Positions 11,203 to 23,886 are shown, counted from the first letter of the stretch. The stretch: DNA of 64,000 bases from Pipra filicauda (GCF_003945595.2 NW_024104421.1:8122001-8186000); one strand, 5' to 3'. Numbers and translations are program-made. The notes: a model not told the origin generated them from the letters alone.

Positions 11203-14200
11203 CTACCAAAAAAAAAAGAATCAGAAATTAAAAAAATAACAAAACTTCAATGTTAAATTTGGCAACATTTCAGACCTACATAGTCTCAGGCAGTTCAAAG
11301 CCACATTGCCAAGAGGTAGGAAACCACAATCTTTATTTTCAAAGAGCAGCAGAACCACACGCCCTCTGTTAGTGCTGTGCCTTGCAGCCTCTGCTCCACT
11401 GTTGCATCTGAGAGGTGACTCCCCTGTGGTAGGTACAACTACTAGAATCTCTTCAGTACAACACACTAACCTCAATGCTTCTTGATTTATCACATCCCTA
11501 CATAGTAGCACTCCCCCTCGCCTGCATTCCCCTGGAGTACATAATATTTTCCATACAAAATTTCTGTTTACTTACTGAACTGCTTGTGCAGCTTCTGCAG
11601 TTCAGTCATATACTGCATAGTGAATATCTCCTATGCCACTCACATCTGACACACAAGGAGTAAAATACACATAACCTATGTTTTATGGATATAATTTTCA
11701 CACTCGAGAACACTTTCTTCCAGGGAACACTTCTATCTGCTTATTTCAACACAGTTACCACAATTAGTTTTCCTCTTCCAATTCACATCTTGACTTTGAG
11801 TCTTCTTAAAAACCCCGAGGAGCCTTAGACATCATGCAAAAGAAGTGAGATTTTAATATAAACCCTGATGAATGTTTCCATGCAGACACTATTTTCTACT
11901 ATTTTTCAGTCACCTAAGTAAGAACAAACTGAAGGGGTTTATTTCCCCAGTATTATTTTCTTCTTCTTTGGTTTATTCTTCCAGTTTGCTTTATTTCCCA
12001 CAGGCAGTCACATTTCAAAATATTTTGAGGTGTCCAACATGATAGCCTCACAGATAAATAACCTAGAGACCTCAAGTTTCTAATAAATATGGACCTCTTA
12101 GATGAAGAGATGCTAGCACCTTGCAGGTGCTGTGATGGTGAAGGGATTTGTTAGATACCTTCAGCTTCAGAATCAGCCTTATAGAAAAGCACAGTGTTGC
12201 TTAAATTGTGACCCACATGTTCCTTAGTGGTATTTCTGCTGTAGTATAAAGTAATGGCAACTGCTGTTTAGATGAGACAGCAAGCAGCTCTTTCCTGTCC
12301 TCTAAAAAGCATGCATTTCAGAGAGCTCATCTTCATCAAAAGAAAGTACCTCAGTAGCAGAAGGAAATGAGAAAAATAATCTATGCTGCTCATTATGCCT
12401 TTCTTCCTTCTTAGCCCACAAATATATGCAACATCCAGCTTTTATTTTAAATGGATTTAGGCCCATAAAACTCAAATTTGTTTGATATGAATAATGTGCA
12501 CAGCTCTTTTCAGTTCCTCTTATCTGAAATTTTATTCTTTTATCTCATGATGAAATAATCTCTGCAGCTTCAGTTTGTCAAATGGAAACAGCAGTTATAA
12601 TGGGGAACACATGGCAAAAGAAGTTGCCCATTACTTGCAAACGAGACTACTTAAAAGGCAAGAAAAAGAGGAATTAGAATTACAAATTTCAGTGACAATT
12701 TGCTGGTGATTTCTGAAGGAATATATGCTGAGGAAGAGAGGCCTAGTGCAGCCAGCATATGGTTATGCACTAGTTAGGTATTTCAGACACAAAAGCAAGG
12801 TCTGATAACTAACTCAGCTGCCTCCATCTCTGACTGGCTGCACTGCACCCTAGAGGCCAGGGTAGCCTGAACATCCCCCCTGGAATTTTGCATTAATTTT
12901 TTTCAGCTTAACAGCTAACATTGGTTCCCTTTTGTGCTTCGCTGCACCAGAAAAGTTGCAGCAACTCCAGAAAGGACATCAAAAACCCCCCACTTCTAAA
13001 AGTAATTTTGAGGTAGGCAGATTAGAACAGCTACAAGTCAAAACAATAGTTATTTCTGCTTGAGATATAACAGGGTTGTCTAGAGTAAGCTCTCTACAAC
13101 CTCATTCATGTGACAGAAATAACAGACCCATGCCAGCCTACAAGCTAATTCAGAGAGAAGTCTACAAATTTACCTAGGATAGATGAGCACAGCTCATGAC
13201 TCTTGATATGTGATTCATGAATAAGAATAGCTGCTCTTGGCACAGCTCTAATGGTTCACAAACCCAGCTGTCCATCCAACTCTCGGAATTTTCACCTCTA
13301 CTGCCAGGACAGCTAGATGCAAGCAAATCAGGTAGCTGAACCATTCACATTTTAGAGTATCACCTATTAAAGTACACAAGCACAGATTTCTTACATTAAA
13401 CAAGTACAAAATTTTTATCTTAACACTTTGGGCCAGAAAGTCAGAAAAACATGCACATGTGCACTGTGAAGCCATTCCCACAGCAAAAGCGGAAACCTTC
13501 AGTAGGAGCAGAGAACCCCTACAACACCTAAAGTTAAGCTAACCCTTCTCCAAAGCACGTCTAACCCAACTCTGCTGTTTTCAGGATACAACCTATCTCA
13601 TTCCCAGCTACCCTCACAGGAGAGAGTGCTGCTAGTACAGAAAGTTTTCAAGCCTCAGTTTACCAGAGGCTAGAAGAGTATTTAGGAAAAATATCACTGT
13701 ATCCTTACTCTGTTTCTTATGATGTCCCCGAAGCATTTCCTATTGAATTACTATCTGCTGAAATATTTGATTAGATGCACCTTTGCCACAATCTAATCCA
13801 TGCCCACACTGCACTGTACCATGCTGTGTAAACATCTGGCAGAAAGCATGAACAATTTCCTCACTACCACCTTATTAAGCATCCTGTAAAGAACCTGTAG
13901 AGAGTGTTTAACTTCCTGAACATGGACTACAAAGGCTTACAGGTTTTAAAAATGAAACAATGCTTCTGCTTTCATGCACTTCAAGATCCTAAGGCAGCAA
14001 TTCTCATTGTTTTTACACACCTCAATGATACCAGCCAGAACTTCAGCAGCAGTGAGCAGAGATGAAGCCAGGACGAGTCCACAAGGTGGCATCTCTGAAA
14101 GGAGTATTTAACTGCCTGACAATGAACTGAACTCCTTCCTTTGGAGGCAGAGTGTACTGATTTTGGATTACAGAACCCAATAGGTTAAGAACACACCCCA

Positions 14201-16858
14201 AACCGCACATTAAATACAACAACAGAGTGGTTGAGGTGTACACTATACCTCATGATAAAATTTCCAAGCACAAATGAGGCTGGCAAAAACCTTTTTCCTG
14301 TTGGCATGAACTTAATGGCACCAGGGGTCCTGGCAGCAAGTCACTGCCAACAATATTTTATTTCACACCCCACCACAACAAGTCAAGTCAAGGGAACGTT
14401 GTATAACAGATTTTACTCAAGTGTCATAAGGTTTACATTACAGAAAGTTGACAAAAATTACTCTTATTCAGACATTACGTCTTATTCTTTTGCAGATGCA
14501 ATATGTTGAGACCAACTGAAAAGAACTTTGAAATTTTAGGTTATTCTCACTTCGCTGTAAGGACCTTTGCTAGGAAAAAATTGAAAAAAGTTTTTTTTTT
14601 TCCACTTGGCAGGATTCAAGCCTGCTTCTTTTTTTTTTTCTTCCACTTCAACAACTCACAATGTTTGAAATAATAAAAAAGGAGAGACCAAAGCTGCAAC
14701 TGAAAAAGTTGGAAAAAAATTTTTTAGTTCGCCTTTTAGTGTTAAACTTGTTTCCTATTTAAAGTGAGCAGCAGTTATAGTCATCATTGAGATGAGTTTT
14801 ATTTTTAAAGTATATACTACTACAAAGTCAAATTTAACTAGACTGTCTCCTGATTTACTGTACATTATATCACAGCAAGGGAACATCTGTGAGCTGTAAT
14901 ACGAGACACAGTAAAAAAGCAGCTTAGAGAAGCTATACCATAACTTGCAAACATACACATGGTTTCTGAGTACTCTTAACTAAAAAAAGTCAGGTCTGTT
15001 TGACTAATTAAGTTTAGTAAGATAGACAAATTCTGTTTAAAATTCTGCATTACATCACCATTTGACATACTGCTATTATAGGCAGCTCTTTTTTTTAAAT
15101 AACAGTTTTGTTAGTATTTGACTGTTAGAGGTGAAGACATTTGCCAGAGATTATTTTTAGTGCAAAACCCACACCCAAGGCATCACAGAGAACACGTAAG
15201 ACAGCAGCATTCTAGCATAAAATAAGCAAAACTGATTCCACAGAGATGTTTCTTCCTTTTCATAAAAAAGATTTTGCAAAGAATGAAGCTAGGCTAACTA
15301 AATTATTTATAAAAACAGATACTTCTGAGAAGCCTTAGGACTTCTCAGAAGCTTTTCCTATTGAGAGCTTTACAAGGTAATAGTAGGCATGACAGGAAGG
15401 AATTTAAAGGGCAAAAATACAAAACAGTATATCAAATGTTTGTTCCAATCAGCAGTCAAATATTCAGCAATGGGTTTTGTCTTACTGCTGTTAATATTAA
15501 GAAGGTAAGTGCTTCCATATTACTGAGTTGCATAAGGTCACTGGAAATCAGTGTAGTTGTATCTTCATGAACTTTTGACCTCTTGACTACGCCAGTTTGC
15601 ACAATCTGAAAGTATAATTCATAAACTAGAAGAAAAATCTCTTATATAAAAAACCCTGAAAAAGTTCATTGCCAAAAGGAGCTAAACTAGACATAATTCA
15701 TAGTGGCAGCTCACTGTAACTGAAGTTTGGCAGAAATTCATAACACTCCTATCTTGACTGAGTAGTAGAGAGGTATATTCTCAGGCAGGAGCTGTTTAAT
15801 TACTGAGTGCAGTGATTATGGGAGGTGCAGAAGTTAAAGGCACCAAGGGATTCTGTGTATGGAGAAACTCAAGTTATGCTCAACATTCAAACTGCTCCTT
15901 GAGTTAATTTGATAATGAAAATGAGATCATTAACTCAGAAAAGATACTGTGGTGCTTGGCTATGACAACTAGATGAATACAGTTATGAAAAACTGCAAGT
16001 GCAGCTGAACCTCATCAACACCAGCAACTCCATTACAATATTTCCTTTTGTCCCCAGTGTTGAAGTAGATGATTGTACAACAAAGGTACATCCAAACTAC
16101 CTCTACAGTCTTTTCCCATCTGACAGAGGGTTTGAGACAGAGGTGGGGAAGAGAGACTTTAACCCTCATCTCAACCAGACAGTCACCTGGAGGTTCGAAA
16201 ACAACACTGATACATTGTTCAAAGAAGATTCCTTGAGTATCAAAGCAGAGGAAGCTTTCAGAAAAGCCCAACAGTACAGCAATTTCTAGCCCTATGAGTG
16301 GGGGGAGGACAGGAGTTACACATATCTAAAGGCTTAAAAATAATGTCTTACGATTGCACACCTGATTTTTTTCATCTGTTTTTTTCATCTGCCAAATCAT
16401 GCATTTGGGATCCCACCACCTCCCCTGCAAGTGTTGATGGCCTCACTTACAACATTAAATAGCACAAGTTTGTGCAGAAGGTTTGGTTTTATTTATACTG
16501 CTAAGTATATAATCAGCTAGCAGAATGAACAGAATTTTTGAAGGGTAAAGGTTCTTCAGTTCAGTTTCAATTCACCAGCCAAAGGAGGTGAGCAGTGGAG
16601 TCTGGACACTTCTTGCTCACCTCTGGTAAAACCAAGAAAAATCTGTCATAGAAAATGATGACACTCTAAAAGTAAAAAAGCTGACATCACATTCATATTA
16701 AAAAACCCAACCACAACACAACTAACATTCAAGTTAAAATAAATCTCTCTCATACAATACCTCATGGACTGTTTGAATTACCATTTCAGCTTGTGAACTA
16801 AACCCACTATTGTATGACACTGATCAAAGAGTACTTGTGCACACTTCATACCACTTAC
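11203..16858 (-). other. KIAA1549: Intron between exons 3 and 4 (about 5.7 kb)
   Basis: Intron with donor GTAAGT and a T-rich acceptor. It holds T-rich stretches near 14590-14640, a perfect inverted repeat at 15322-15351 and a doubled T7-CATCTG motif near 16365-16391. Overlapping open frames on both strands at 15969-16289 have no recognised similarity. No gene is called. Confidence 0.8.
15322..15351. repeat. Perfect 11-bp inverted repeat with 8-nt loop
   Basis: CTTCTGAGAAG, then CCTTAGGA, then CTTCTCAGAAG. The arms are exact reverse complements and the loop itself contains CCT-T-AGG. Intronic; function unknown. Confidence 0.9.
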
Positions 16859-16947
16859 CTCTAACTCTACTGATCTCCTGAACTGAACTCTGAGCACTTC
16901 TCTGATGGATTCACTGACATTTCGTAGAACAGCTCTTCGGGCCAGCA
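16859..16947 (-). CDS. KIAA1549: KIAA1549 exon 3 (89 nt)
   Basis: This exon is too short to stand out as an open frame but was found by family similarity. It begins in phase 1 and completes a Val codon with the G left by the previous exon, then reads LARRAVLRNVSESIREVLRV and ends VELE. The human counterpart reads LARRAVQEYI...VLRI. The donor GTAAGT at 16858 is a perfect consensus. The acceptor TTTCTAG has a weak, AT-rich pyrimidine tract, but a good branch-point-like TACTGAC lies about 25-35 nt upstream. The sequence predicts an amphipathic helix with one N-glycosylation sequon (NVS), opening the first folded module of the ectodomain. The length is not a multiple of three, so skipping it alone would shift the frame. 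Confidence 0.93.
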
Positions 16948-17070
16948 CTAGAAATTAATATTAATGTCAGTCAGTAAATACATTTTAGCTTCATCTGTTG
17001 GGTTTTGATTCAAAGCTGCATTTTCAATTGGGCAATGCATGAAAAAGCAGGCAATGAGATCAACTGCATC

Positions 17071-17128
17071 AAACAGGTAAGACAATAGACAAGGAAACAG
17101 GTAAGACAATAGACAAGGAAACAGGTAA
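17071..17128. repeat. 24-nt minisatellite, about 2.4 copies
   Basis: Unit AAACAGGTAAGACAATAGAC plus AAGG occurs twice in perfect tandem, followed by a partial third copy. It lies about 125 nt upstream (in gene orientation) of the exon at 16859-16947, where it reads as a pyrimidine-rich CCTTGTCTATTGTCTTACCT. Confidence 0.95.
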
Positions 17129-18069
17129 AGATGTGACTGTATCCTAAAAAGTGACTGTACATAAAGTTTAAGGAACTCAAGGTTTATTTTCTCTCCCATT
17201 TTGTTTTTTCATACCTAATGTCTTTAAAATTCTAGTAAAAGAATCTTCTAGAGAGCCACTGAGGCACTCAAATGGGATCTGAAAGTAACAGCACATTCAG
17301 TCTGACCTGTGCACAACAAGCCTGCTGCCACAACACAGTTAAAGTTTGGTAGGCAACGCATGGAATGCAGATGAGGTCAGAAAAAAGCCACAGAAAATAT
17401 GGATCTACTTTTCTCCTAAATAGAGAGTAAACAAATGTGACACTAATTAATGAAAGGAATATCCACAGAGTAAGAAACGGCTTTAAAATCCCCACATCCC
17501 AATGGATGTCATGTCTGTTACAGTCACGCTTGCCACTTTGACTATGGGTTAAGCAAACAACTGAGAAGTGTCATGTTGTCATCCTGCAGTTACTTTCCAT
17601 CAGTTACTTGCCTACAAAACTACTCAAATTACAGATTTAAAAAAAAAGTCTTCCTCATCGCTAGCATAGCTAGATCACTTACATACCTGGAGGATGAGAT
17701 TATGCTCATTCTGCTTTACATATTACAATTAAATCTTAAGGGTAAAATGTGTTGCTTACCACAGAACATGCAGCACTTCTGCAGCTGCCCTGGATTAGTT
17801 TGCTGGTATTGTTTTGTTAACAAGCCAGGAAGAGGTAGGAAAACACCAGAAAAGCAAACACAGATGCTAAGACAATTAATTTTGAAACACATTAATGTCA
17901 CTTTTTCTGGTTACAAACACACCAAATCCAATTGAAAGTAAGTATGGGAGAAGGGAAGATATAAATATAAGCTAGTAAGGGGAAAATTATAAAAATGGTA
18001 GTGAAACCCAAACATTTTTTAAACCGGTTCTCCTCTTACATATTACAACATTACCTCACATGCAGGTGG

Positions 18070-18084
18070 TTTTTTTTTTTTTTT
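18070..18084. repeat. Poly-T tract (15 nt)
   Basis: Uninterrupted T run within the intron between the large exon and the next coding exon. Confidence 0.95.
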
Positions 18085-18492
18085 ACAAACAGCAGCAACA
18101 ACTGAAAGGAGAAACTTACTCAGTCAGAACATTTAACATTTTGGCAGAACAGTACCATGACAGTAACATTCATTTACAACCCATGAAATGATAAAGCAGC
18201 CTCTAACTCAGCATACTCGTACATACGCATCAGCAATTTTAGAAGACAATTTAATTCTCTGTGCAGTGTAAGGTATATGTAACTCACTACTAAAATGGAC
18301 TTTACTCAAGTGAATTCTATTATTTTAAGAGTAAATGATAAATCAATGCTTTTACAGCTCTTTGTCTAAATTGACACCATATTTCTTTGAAAGGTTCACT
18401 TAGTTAAGTCAACATCTGCAATTTAGCTAGGGGGTCACATTACTGTGGCCTCTAAAAAAAAACCCAAAATAAAACTGTTAGGAATATCTTAC

Positions 18493-21216
18493 CTGCAGTG
18501 ACTAAGTAAGCATCGGGAATGGTGATGTCGCAGACATACGGCTGCCTGGTAGTAGTCACAGCAGAAGTCACAACCACCAGTTCAGACGGAGTAGTGGTTG
18601 CCACAGGGGTGGAGGAGAATGTCCCTGGGCTGCCTGCAGCAGCTGTGCCATGGCTGCCTGTAGCACTGGTGACAGCGGTCGTGGGGACGCTGGTGGAAGG
18701 AGCTGATGCATCAGTGCCAGCAGTTACACTGCTTCCTGCTGGAACTTCATATCCAGTGGGAGGGCTAGAAGTTGGAGGAAACTGTGTGGGAGTAAATGCC
18801 ACAGTCACAGACAGAGATGTTGTAGGAAAGGGCATCACGCTGATGGTGCTGGCGGCTGATGTGAGGTTGTCAGGGTCTGTGGGAGGAAGGGCTGTGGGAG
18901 CACTGCCCTCGCTGCGAGATGTTAAAAGCAGCGTGGGGTAAACTGTAGCACCAATATCCTCATCAGAAGCCAGTGCAGTTGAGAGCAGAGATGAAGATAC
19001 ATTTAAGACAGGAGTTGCTGGAAAGGTAGTAAACAAAGAGATCAGATTTGTTTCGCTGAGCAAGATGCTGCTGGTAACAGACTGGGTGTCCGAAGTGGGC
19101 AGCACCAGGGTAGGAACCACAGAGTGAAAGGTGGAGAGTGAAGGCTCCAACTGAGAGGTAGCTCCTGTAACAGCTGAGGTAAATACAACTTCAGAGCCCA
19201 CTGGCAGTACCGAGGGTGCTTCCAGAAACACAGATGACCCAGAGGGAAAATCTGATGATGGCATTATTTCAGGAACATGTGCATCTGGAAGGGATGATAC
19301 ATTTGAATAAACGTACGACGTTTGGCCGAGATGTAACTGAGAAACCTTGGTGTCAGTGGCAGAGCTGACAGTGGTAGCTAAGTCCCAGCTGGTAACATCC
19401 TCAGAAAGTACTGATGTCCCAGTCAACAAGATCTGAGGTAAGAGTGTTGATAAATCACCTTGCCTGACAGAGTAAGAATCTAGCATGGTCGATGATAAAG
19501 ATAAGTAGCTAGATTCAATAAGAAACGGTGTTGATAAAAGACTGGATGGAAAATCTGAAATCTTTAAAGACGGTTCCTCACTCGTAAATGTCTTGTCAAG
19601 CAAAACCACAGATTCTGATGGCATTAATTCTGGCAATTCCAGCAAAGTTGTCCGACTGATTGAAAACGGCGCTACTGGCTCACTCGGGATGATGGTAGAG
19701 TCAAACAGAACGGTGGTGGCACCAGGAAGTTCCACATGAGTGCTTAGTGTCAATGAAATTGTTTCCAGAACAGGGAGGGATTGGGCAACAGAGATATTCA
19801 ATGACATTCCTCCAGGGAGCTGATGGTAGGAAGGAGAAATGGTTATAGGTGTTCTAGTGTCTGTAGTGCTTACTAAAATGCTTGAATCAGGGATCTCTGC
19901 AAATCTTGAAGACAATGAAACAACTGGTCTTGATGGAAAAGAAGTATCAAAAATCTCAGGTGTAGGTTCCTCTAATTCATACCCATCAGTAATTATGCTT
20001 GTAAATGGAGTTACGCCTTGTACCTCAGAGGCTTTGATGGACATAGTTTCAACATAATCGCCTGAGCCCACATCATGTTCTGGGGAAAAGCCTGCTTCTG
20101 GCAGAAGTGAAACCGAGTCACAATACAGGCAGTAACTGTATGATCTTGTGAAAGGCACTGGACTCATGAGCTCACTGACAAGCTCTGATTGACTTGGTAT
20201 TTCTGAACCGGCAGGCAAATTTGGTGCTGTAGTGGAGAATTCACGTGTAAACAGGTTGGCATTAAGAACTGTATTAGAGTTCCTGGAAATGGCAGCTGAG
20301 TTAAGTGGGAAAGACACAAGTGGAAGACTAATAGGAAAAAAAGCAGGTGCAGCACTGGCTGCTGAAGTTGGCGTGGCCCAGGGAAGGCTTGGAGTGGGGT
20401 ATGTCCTTAGACTGAGAGATTCTGCTGCCTTGGTACTCCCATCGGTGTAAATGTCACCATACAGGTCTGCACTTTGTGCTGTGGCATCTGGGATCTCAGG
20501 GCTAGTTTTACCCAGCAGTTTGAGATGAAGAGGCAATCCTTCTGAAGCAGTCCCAAAAGGCAGAGCTGTTAAACTCACATTAATGTTTTCCTGTGCCACA
20601 ACTCCACTCTCTGAAGGGAAGGAAGTGAAATGAATAGCTGCATTTGGAGGGTACAACAGCAAGTCTCTGCTTGCTGTTAGCGTTTCACGATCTGGTACAA
20701 AAGGTTTTAGTTCTGTAAGAGTGTTACTGCGTTCAGGGATGGCGCTCAACGGAGTCTTCTGCTGTGCTGTTTTTGAGATATCATATGGCGAAAAAAGGAC
20801 AGATAATGAAGGTGTTAGCAACACAGTTTCTAACATTTCTCTTGATGGCTCTACTGTATTAACTGAGTGATGATCTGTTAAAACTGCAAAAGATTTCAGC
20901 GGAGGAGTCCACTGTGCCTTTGAAAATGAGCTAACAAATTCATTGTCACTTAAGAACGCCTCATTGCTTGTTACGGAGACATCTACCAACAGCGTACTTC
21001 TCCCTTCTGAAATCCTGGCTGTTTCTTCTTGGCTAAGTAAAGTCACATCAAAGGAAGTGGTAACTGATGATAAAACCGTTTGAAGCAAATTACTTTCTTG
21101 GGACTTCAAATCACTTTTTGCTAAGGCCGTTTGTGTCCTGCTGCCTGATATGCTTTCGTGCACCTTTAAGTCCATTGAGAAAAAGGAAAAATTCTGCTGC
21201 CCCAAGGATCTTTCAT
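18493..21216 (-). CDS. KIAA1549: KIAA1549 large mucin-like exon (exon 2 by human numbering)
   Basis: An uninterrupted minus-strand frame encodes about 908 residues of the extracellular stalk, rich in Ser, Thr, Pro and Val. The acceptor is a pyrimidine tract ending ACTTAG and the donor is CAG/GTAAGA at 18492; both junctions are phase 1. The start follows family similarity (DERSLGQQNFSFFSMDL resembles human DELSPEQHNLSLYSMEL), not the in-frame ATG at 21286, which lies in the intron. Counting residues from that ATG, N-glycosylation sequons are at N32, N236, N497, N662, N762 and N807; a CLYC pair is at 386-389; an acidic-flanked Ser-Gly (DVGSGD) is at 405-410; and the last 70 residues before the end are almost pure Ser/Thr/Pro/Ala/Gly/Val. 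The exon ends in the family-conserved PYVCDITIPDAYLV. Heavy O-glycosylation is expected. Plus-strand frames over this exon are antisense shadows. Confidence 0.95.
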
Positions 21217-21635
21217 CTAAGTAAAGAGGGAGAGAGAAAAACAAAAGCCAACAGATTGGTACAACTAGTAAGATCACAATGAGCATACCTCACACACGGT
21301 ATTTCTGGAGACACATGCCCAGAATTCAAGGGTGAAGACAAAACCTCCGTGACCAAGTCAGATCAGACAAATCGTAAGATTCCCTATGAAACTCCATTTC
21401 TTGGAAGTGAGCCAGGCAACACAAGCTCCTCTCACTCTGCACTGACTTGTCTCTACAGCAGCACTCTACTGAGCCCCATGGATGGCCAGAAAGTGACTCC
21501 CTCTTACCTGTGCAAGGCTACAGTGCGTGGCAGCAAATGGTCTCACAAAGTACACACACCAAAATTTTACATAACTTTAGATATGCTGTTTTCCTTTCAT
21601 ATCACTTCATTTCCTCCAGTTATATTATTTCTTCA

Positions 21636-21652
21636 TATTATATATATATATC
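21636..21652. repeat. TA dinucleotide run
   Basis: Short TATATATATATA stretch about 420 nt upstream of the large exon acceptor in gene orientation. Confidence 0.85.
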
Positions 21653-23886
21653 TCACTAGAAGATCTATTCTCTTTCAAGGACCAGATCCTCCCTCAGAAA
21701 TGAGTGACACTTATGAGAAATGAAGAGGGGTTCCCTTTACAGAAGGCAAATGTGGACCTGGTATCAACCACACAAATTTCCTAAGTAACATGTCCACTAG
21801 TTACGCTTACATTGTCCACCATTCATCTCAAGTCTGGCCTGTTAGCAGTGACAAATTGCTTCATTACACAGTTGTCACCTTTATTCACAGCCTTCTACAT
21901 GACTGTTCTGTTTACGGGCCACCTGTAATAAAACTTTCACTGCTCCAGTTTCCAGGGTTCAAGTAGTAATGGCCAGGGGAGAAGAAAAAGCTAAGAAATT
22001 CACCAGATACTTTAACAAAATACTCTCCTCTCTCACAAAAGTGTTCTTGGGTTACAGAGAAGATCTGTATATAAGCTTTTCCAACCACGGATGAGTTTTG
22101 CAGAGAAATGGTTGATTATTGCTTGAATACTTTCCTGAAATGCCAAGACTGGATTAATAGCATTCAGAGCTGAATTATTAAAGGAAATCACAGAAAATTG
22201 CTGCAGAATATTTTTCAAGGACACACACAAAAGGTTCATCCTTAATTCATCTATCCCACCTGACCATCCTGTTTTCATACAGGAGTGTCCAGGCACTGCT
22301 GCTGGACACACATTAACAAGGCTGGGGGTGCAGGAATCACATCCAGTTAAACCACCAGGGATCAGTTTAAAATAAAAATGAGCATATACAGTACAGAGGG
22401 CTGGACAGTGATACAGTACACAGCTCAACTGCAACTACATCTGTGACCCTTTAGAGGATGCCTTGAACTCAGTAACGCATGGAAGATCCTGCAGGAATAG
22501 CTCATCTAATCGGTTACCCACTGTTGTCAGTATAACACCACCTACCAAAGGTGATAAACTGCTCTCCTTATTCCCTCCACCCTGGTCTGTTTACTTAACT
22601 TTTTGACAGAACTTTTTAAGTGCTGACACACCAACTTGATAAGTTTTGAAGGTGCTGCTCTAAAAAGCACAATGACAAGAATTAATGCACAGAGCAAATA
22701 CCACTGTGCCACTAATGATACCTAACCAAATAGGAGTGCTGTGATTACATCCCTTATTTGACAGATTTCATGGACAATGTTTTGCAGCACTGCAGATACT
22801 ATTCTCTCAAGTAGTCCCAGTCCATTTTTAGCTCCTGAAACTCACTGTAGGCATTACCAGCTTTATGATGCTTAGCTGTGGTATAAAATATATTGCCTTA
22901 CAATGCTCTCAGGTGAAGGGAAAAAAAGAGAAAAAACACTCTTGTAAAAGCTATGTAAGACAAATACACAAGTCCATCCTCAACCTCTTCCATAGAGGTC
23001 TACTGTTTGAACACAGTACAGCGCAGTCATCATGGAATAACAGCTTTCACAAGGAGTTAACACAAGTAACAGCTTCTCGCAAGCACAGGACCAAAAACAT
23101 ACGCTGAGCCAGCTCTGTTTGCTGACCAAAAGCTGTTCCATGTTTTTTCCTCACTAGAAGCCTCCCTGGCCTTGGTTCCTTTCTTTGACTTAGGCTTCCA
23201 GCCTTTATTTTTCTCTTTGTGACATTTTGAGTAAGCAGGGAGTTACTAAAGGAAAATACTTACAAAGCTATGAAAATTAATCACTTCCCTCCCTATATGC
23301 ATGCACAATTCCTTTTAGCCAGCCCTGTAAAATCCTGTCCACCTTGGTCACACTTCGGACACCCAGCCCTTGCTTACAGTGAATTCCACACTGCAGGTAA
23401 ACATGCTAACAGAGAAAGCAGTTCTTGCTCATGATGGCTTCATGCTGCAAATCCCTGCAGCAGTACACAAGGCAGCTGTGTTAGCTTCAACACAACATAT
23501 GTATGGTAAATGCAGAGCTGATACACCTGACAGCTAATATGATCAGGCAAAGGTGAATACACCCTAATTAGTAACTGCACTTTTGATCACACATTTCCAC
23601 AAATCTTTGACCCAAAGCTAGCGGGGATTTCACAACTTTACTGCCTATACATGCCTATGCTGCATATCAATTTCCTTCTTCACCCATAGAGAGCTCCTTT
23701 TATCTTTGTTCAACTTGATCGGGAGCTGTCATATGGCAAGATCCTGCTGGAAGTGACTACATGTCACAGAAAGATGTTTTGAAGAGTTACTTGCACAACC
23801 ATAAGCTGTCCGACAGACATGCAGAACAGGCAAGGCCAATCTTGGATTTAAATTCTTTCTGACTTTAGAATTAGCTTTTGGGGTGG

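Larger units (their letters stand above)
16948..18492 (-). other. KIAA1549: Intron between exons 2 and 3 (about 1.5 kb)
   Basis: Intron with donor GTAAGA and acceptor TTCTAG. It contains a 24-nt tandem repeat at 17071-17128, close to the acceptor of the next exon, and a 15-T run at 18070-18084. A 120-codon plus-strand frame at 17573-17935 is AT-rich and unrecognised. Confidence 0.85.
1251..21216 (-). other. KIAA1549: KIAA1549 gene, partial: six internal coding exons
   Basis: This span holds six coding exons read on the minus strand, with splice phases that join without a break: 1-1, 1-0, 0-1, 1-0, 0-1 and 1-1 from the first visible exon to the last. The joined product is about 1,120 residues of an extracellular region; the human protein is roughly 1,950 residues, from memory. 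KIAA1549 is a ciliary membrane glycoprotein. Recessive variants cause retinitis pigmentosa in people, and the gene is the 5' partner of the BRAF fusion in pilocytic astrocytoma. The paralog KIAA1549L shares the folded modules. The Ser/Thr-rich exon here keeps KIAA1549-type blocks (FPSRPVVSLSSR, DVGSGD, SLRTYPT), so KIAA1549 is preferred. The signal-peptide exon and the transmembrane and cytoplasmic exons are outside the window or not recognised. Confidence 0.9.

Noticed and set aside
15969..16289. Overlapping open frames of about 100 codons on both strands
   Set aside because: Both are open over the same bases, neither resembles a known protein, and intron context explains them as chance.
18519..18941. 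140-codon plus-strand open frame
   Set aside because: It is the antisense shadow of the Ser/Thr/Pro-rich KIAA1549 exon; the repeated-composition codons leave the opposite strand open.
18452..21286. Assignment to the paralog KIAA1549L
   Set aside because: The poorly conserved exon keeps blocks that match KIAA1549 as recalled (start of exon, DVGSGD, FPSRP-V-LSSR), which would not be expected of the paralog; a database alignment would settle it.
21349..21723. 124-codon plus-strand open frame just above the large exon
   Set aside because: Crosses a TA simple repeat and has no recognisable domain or supporting signals.
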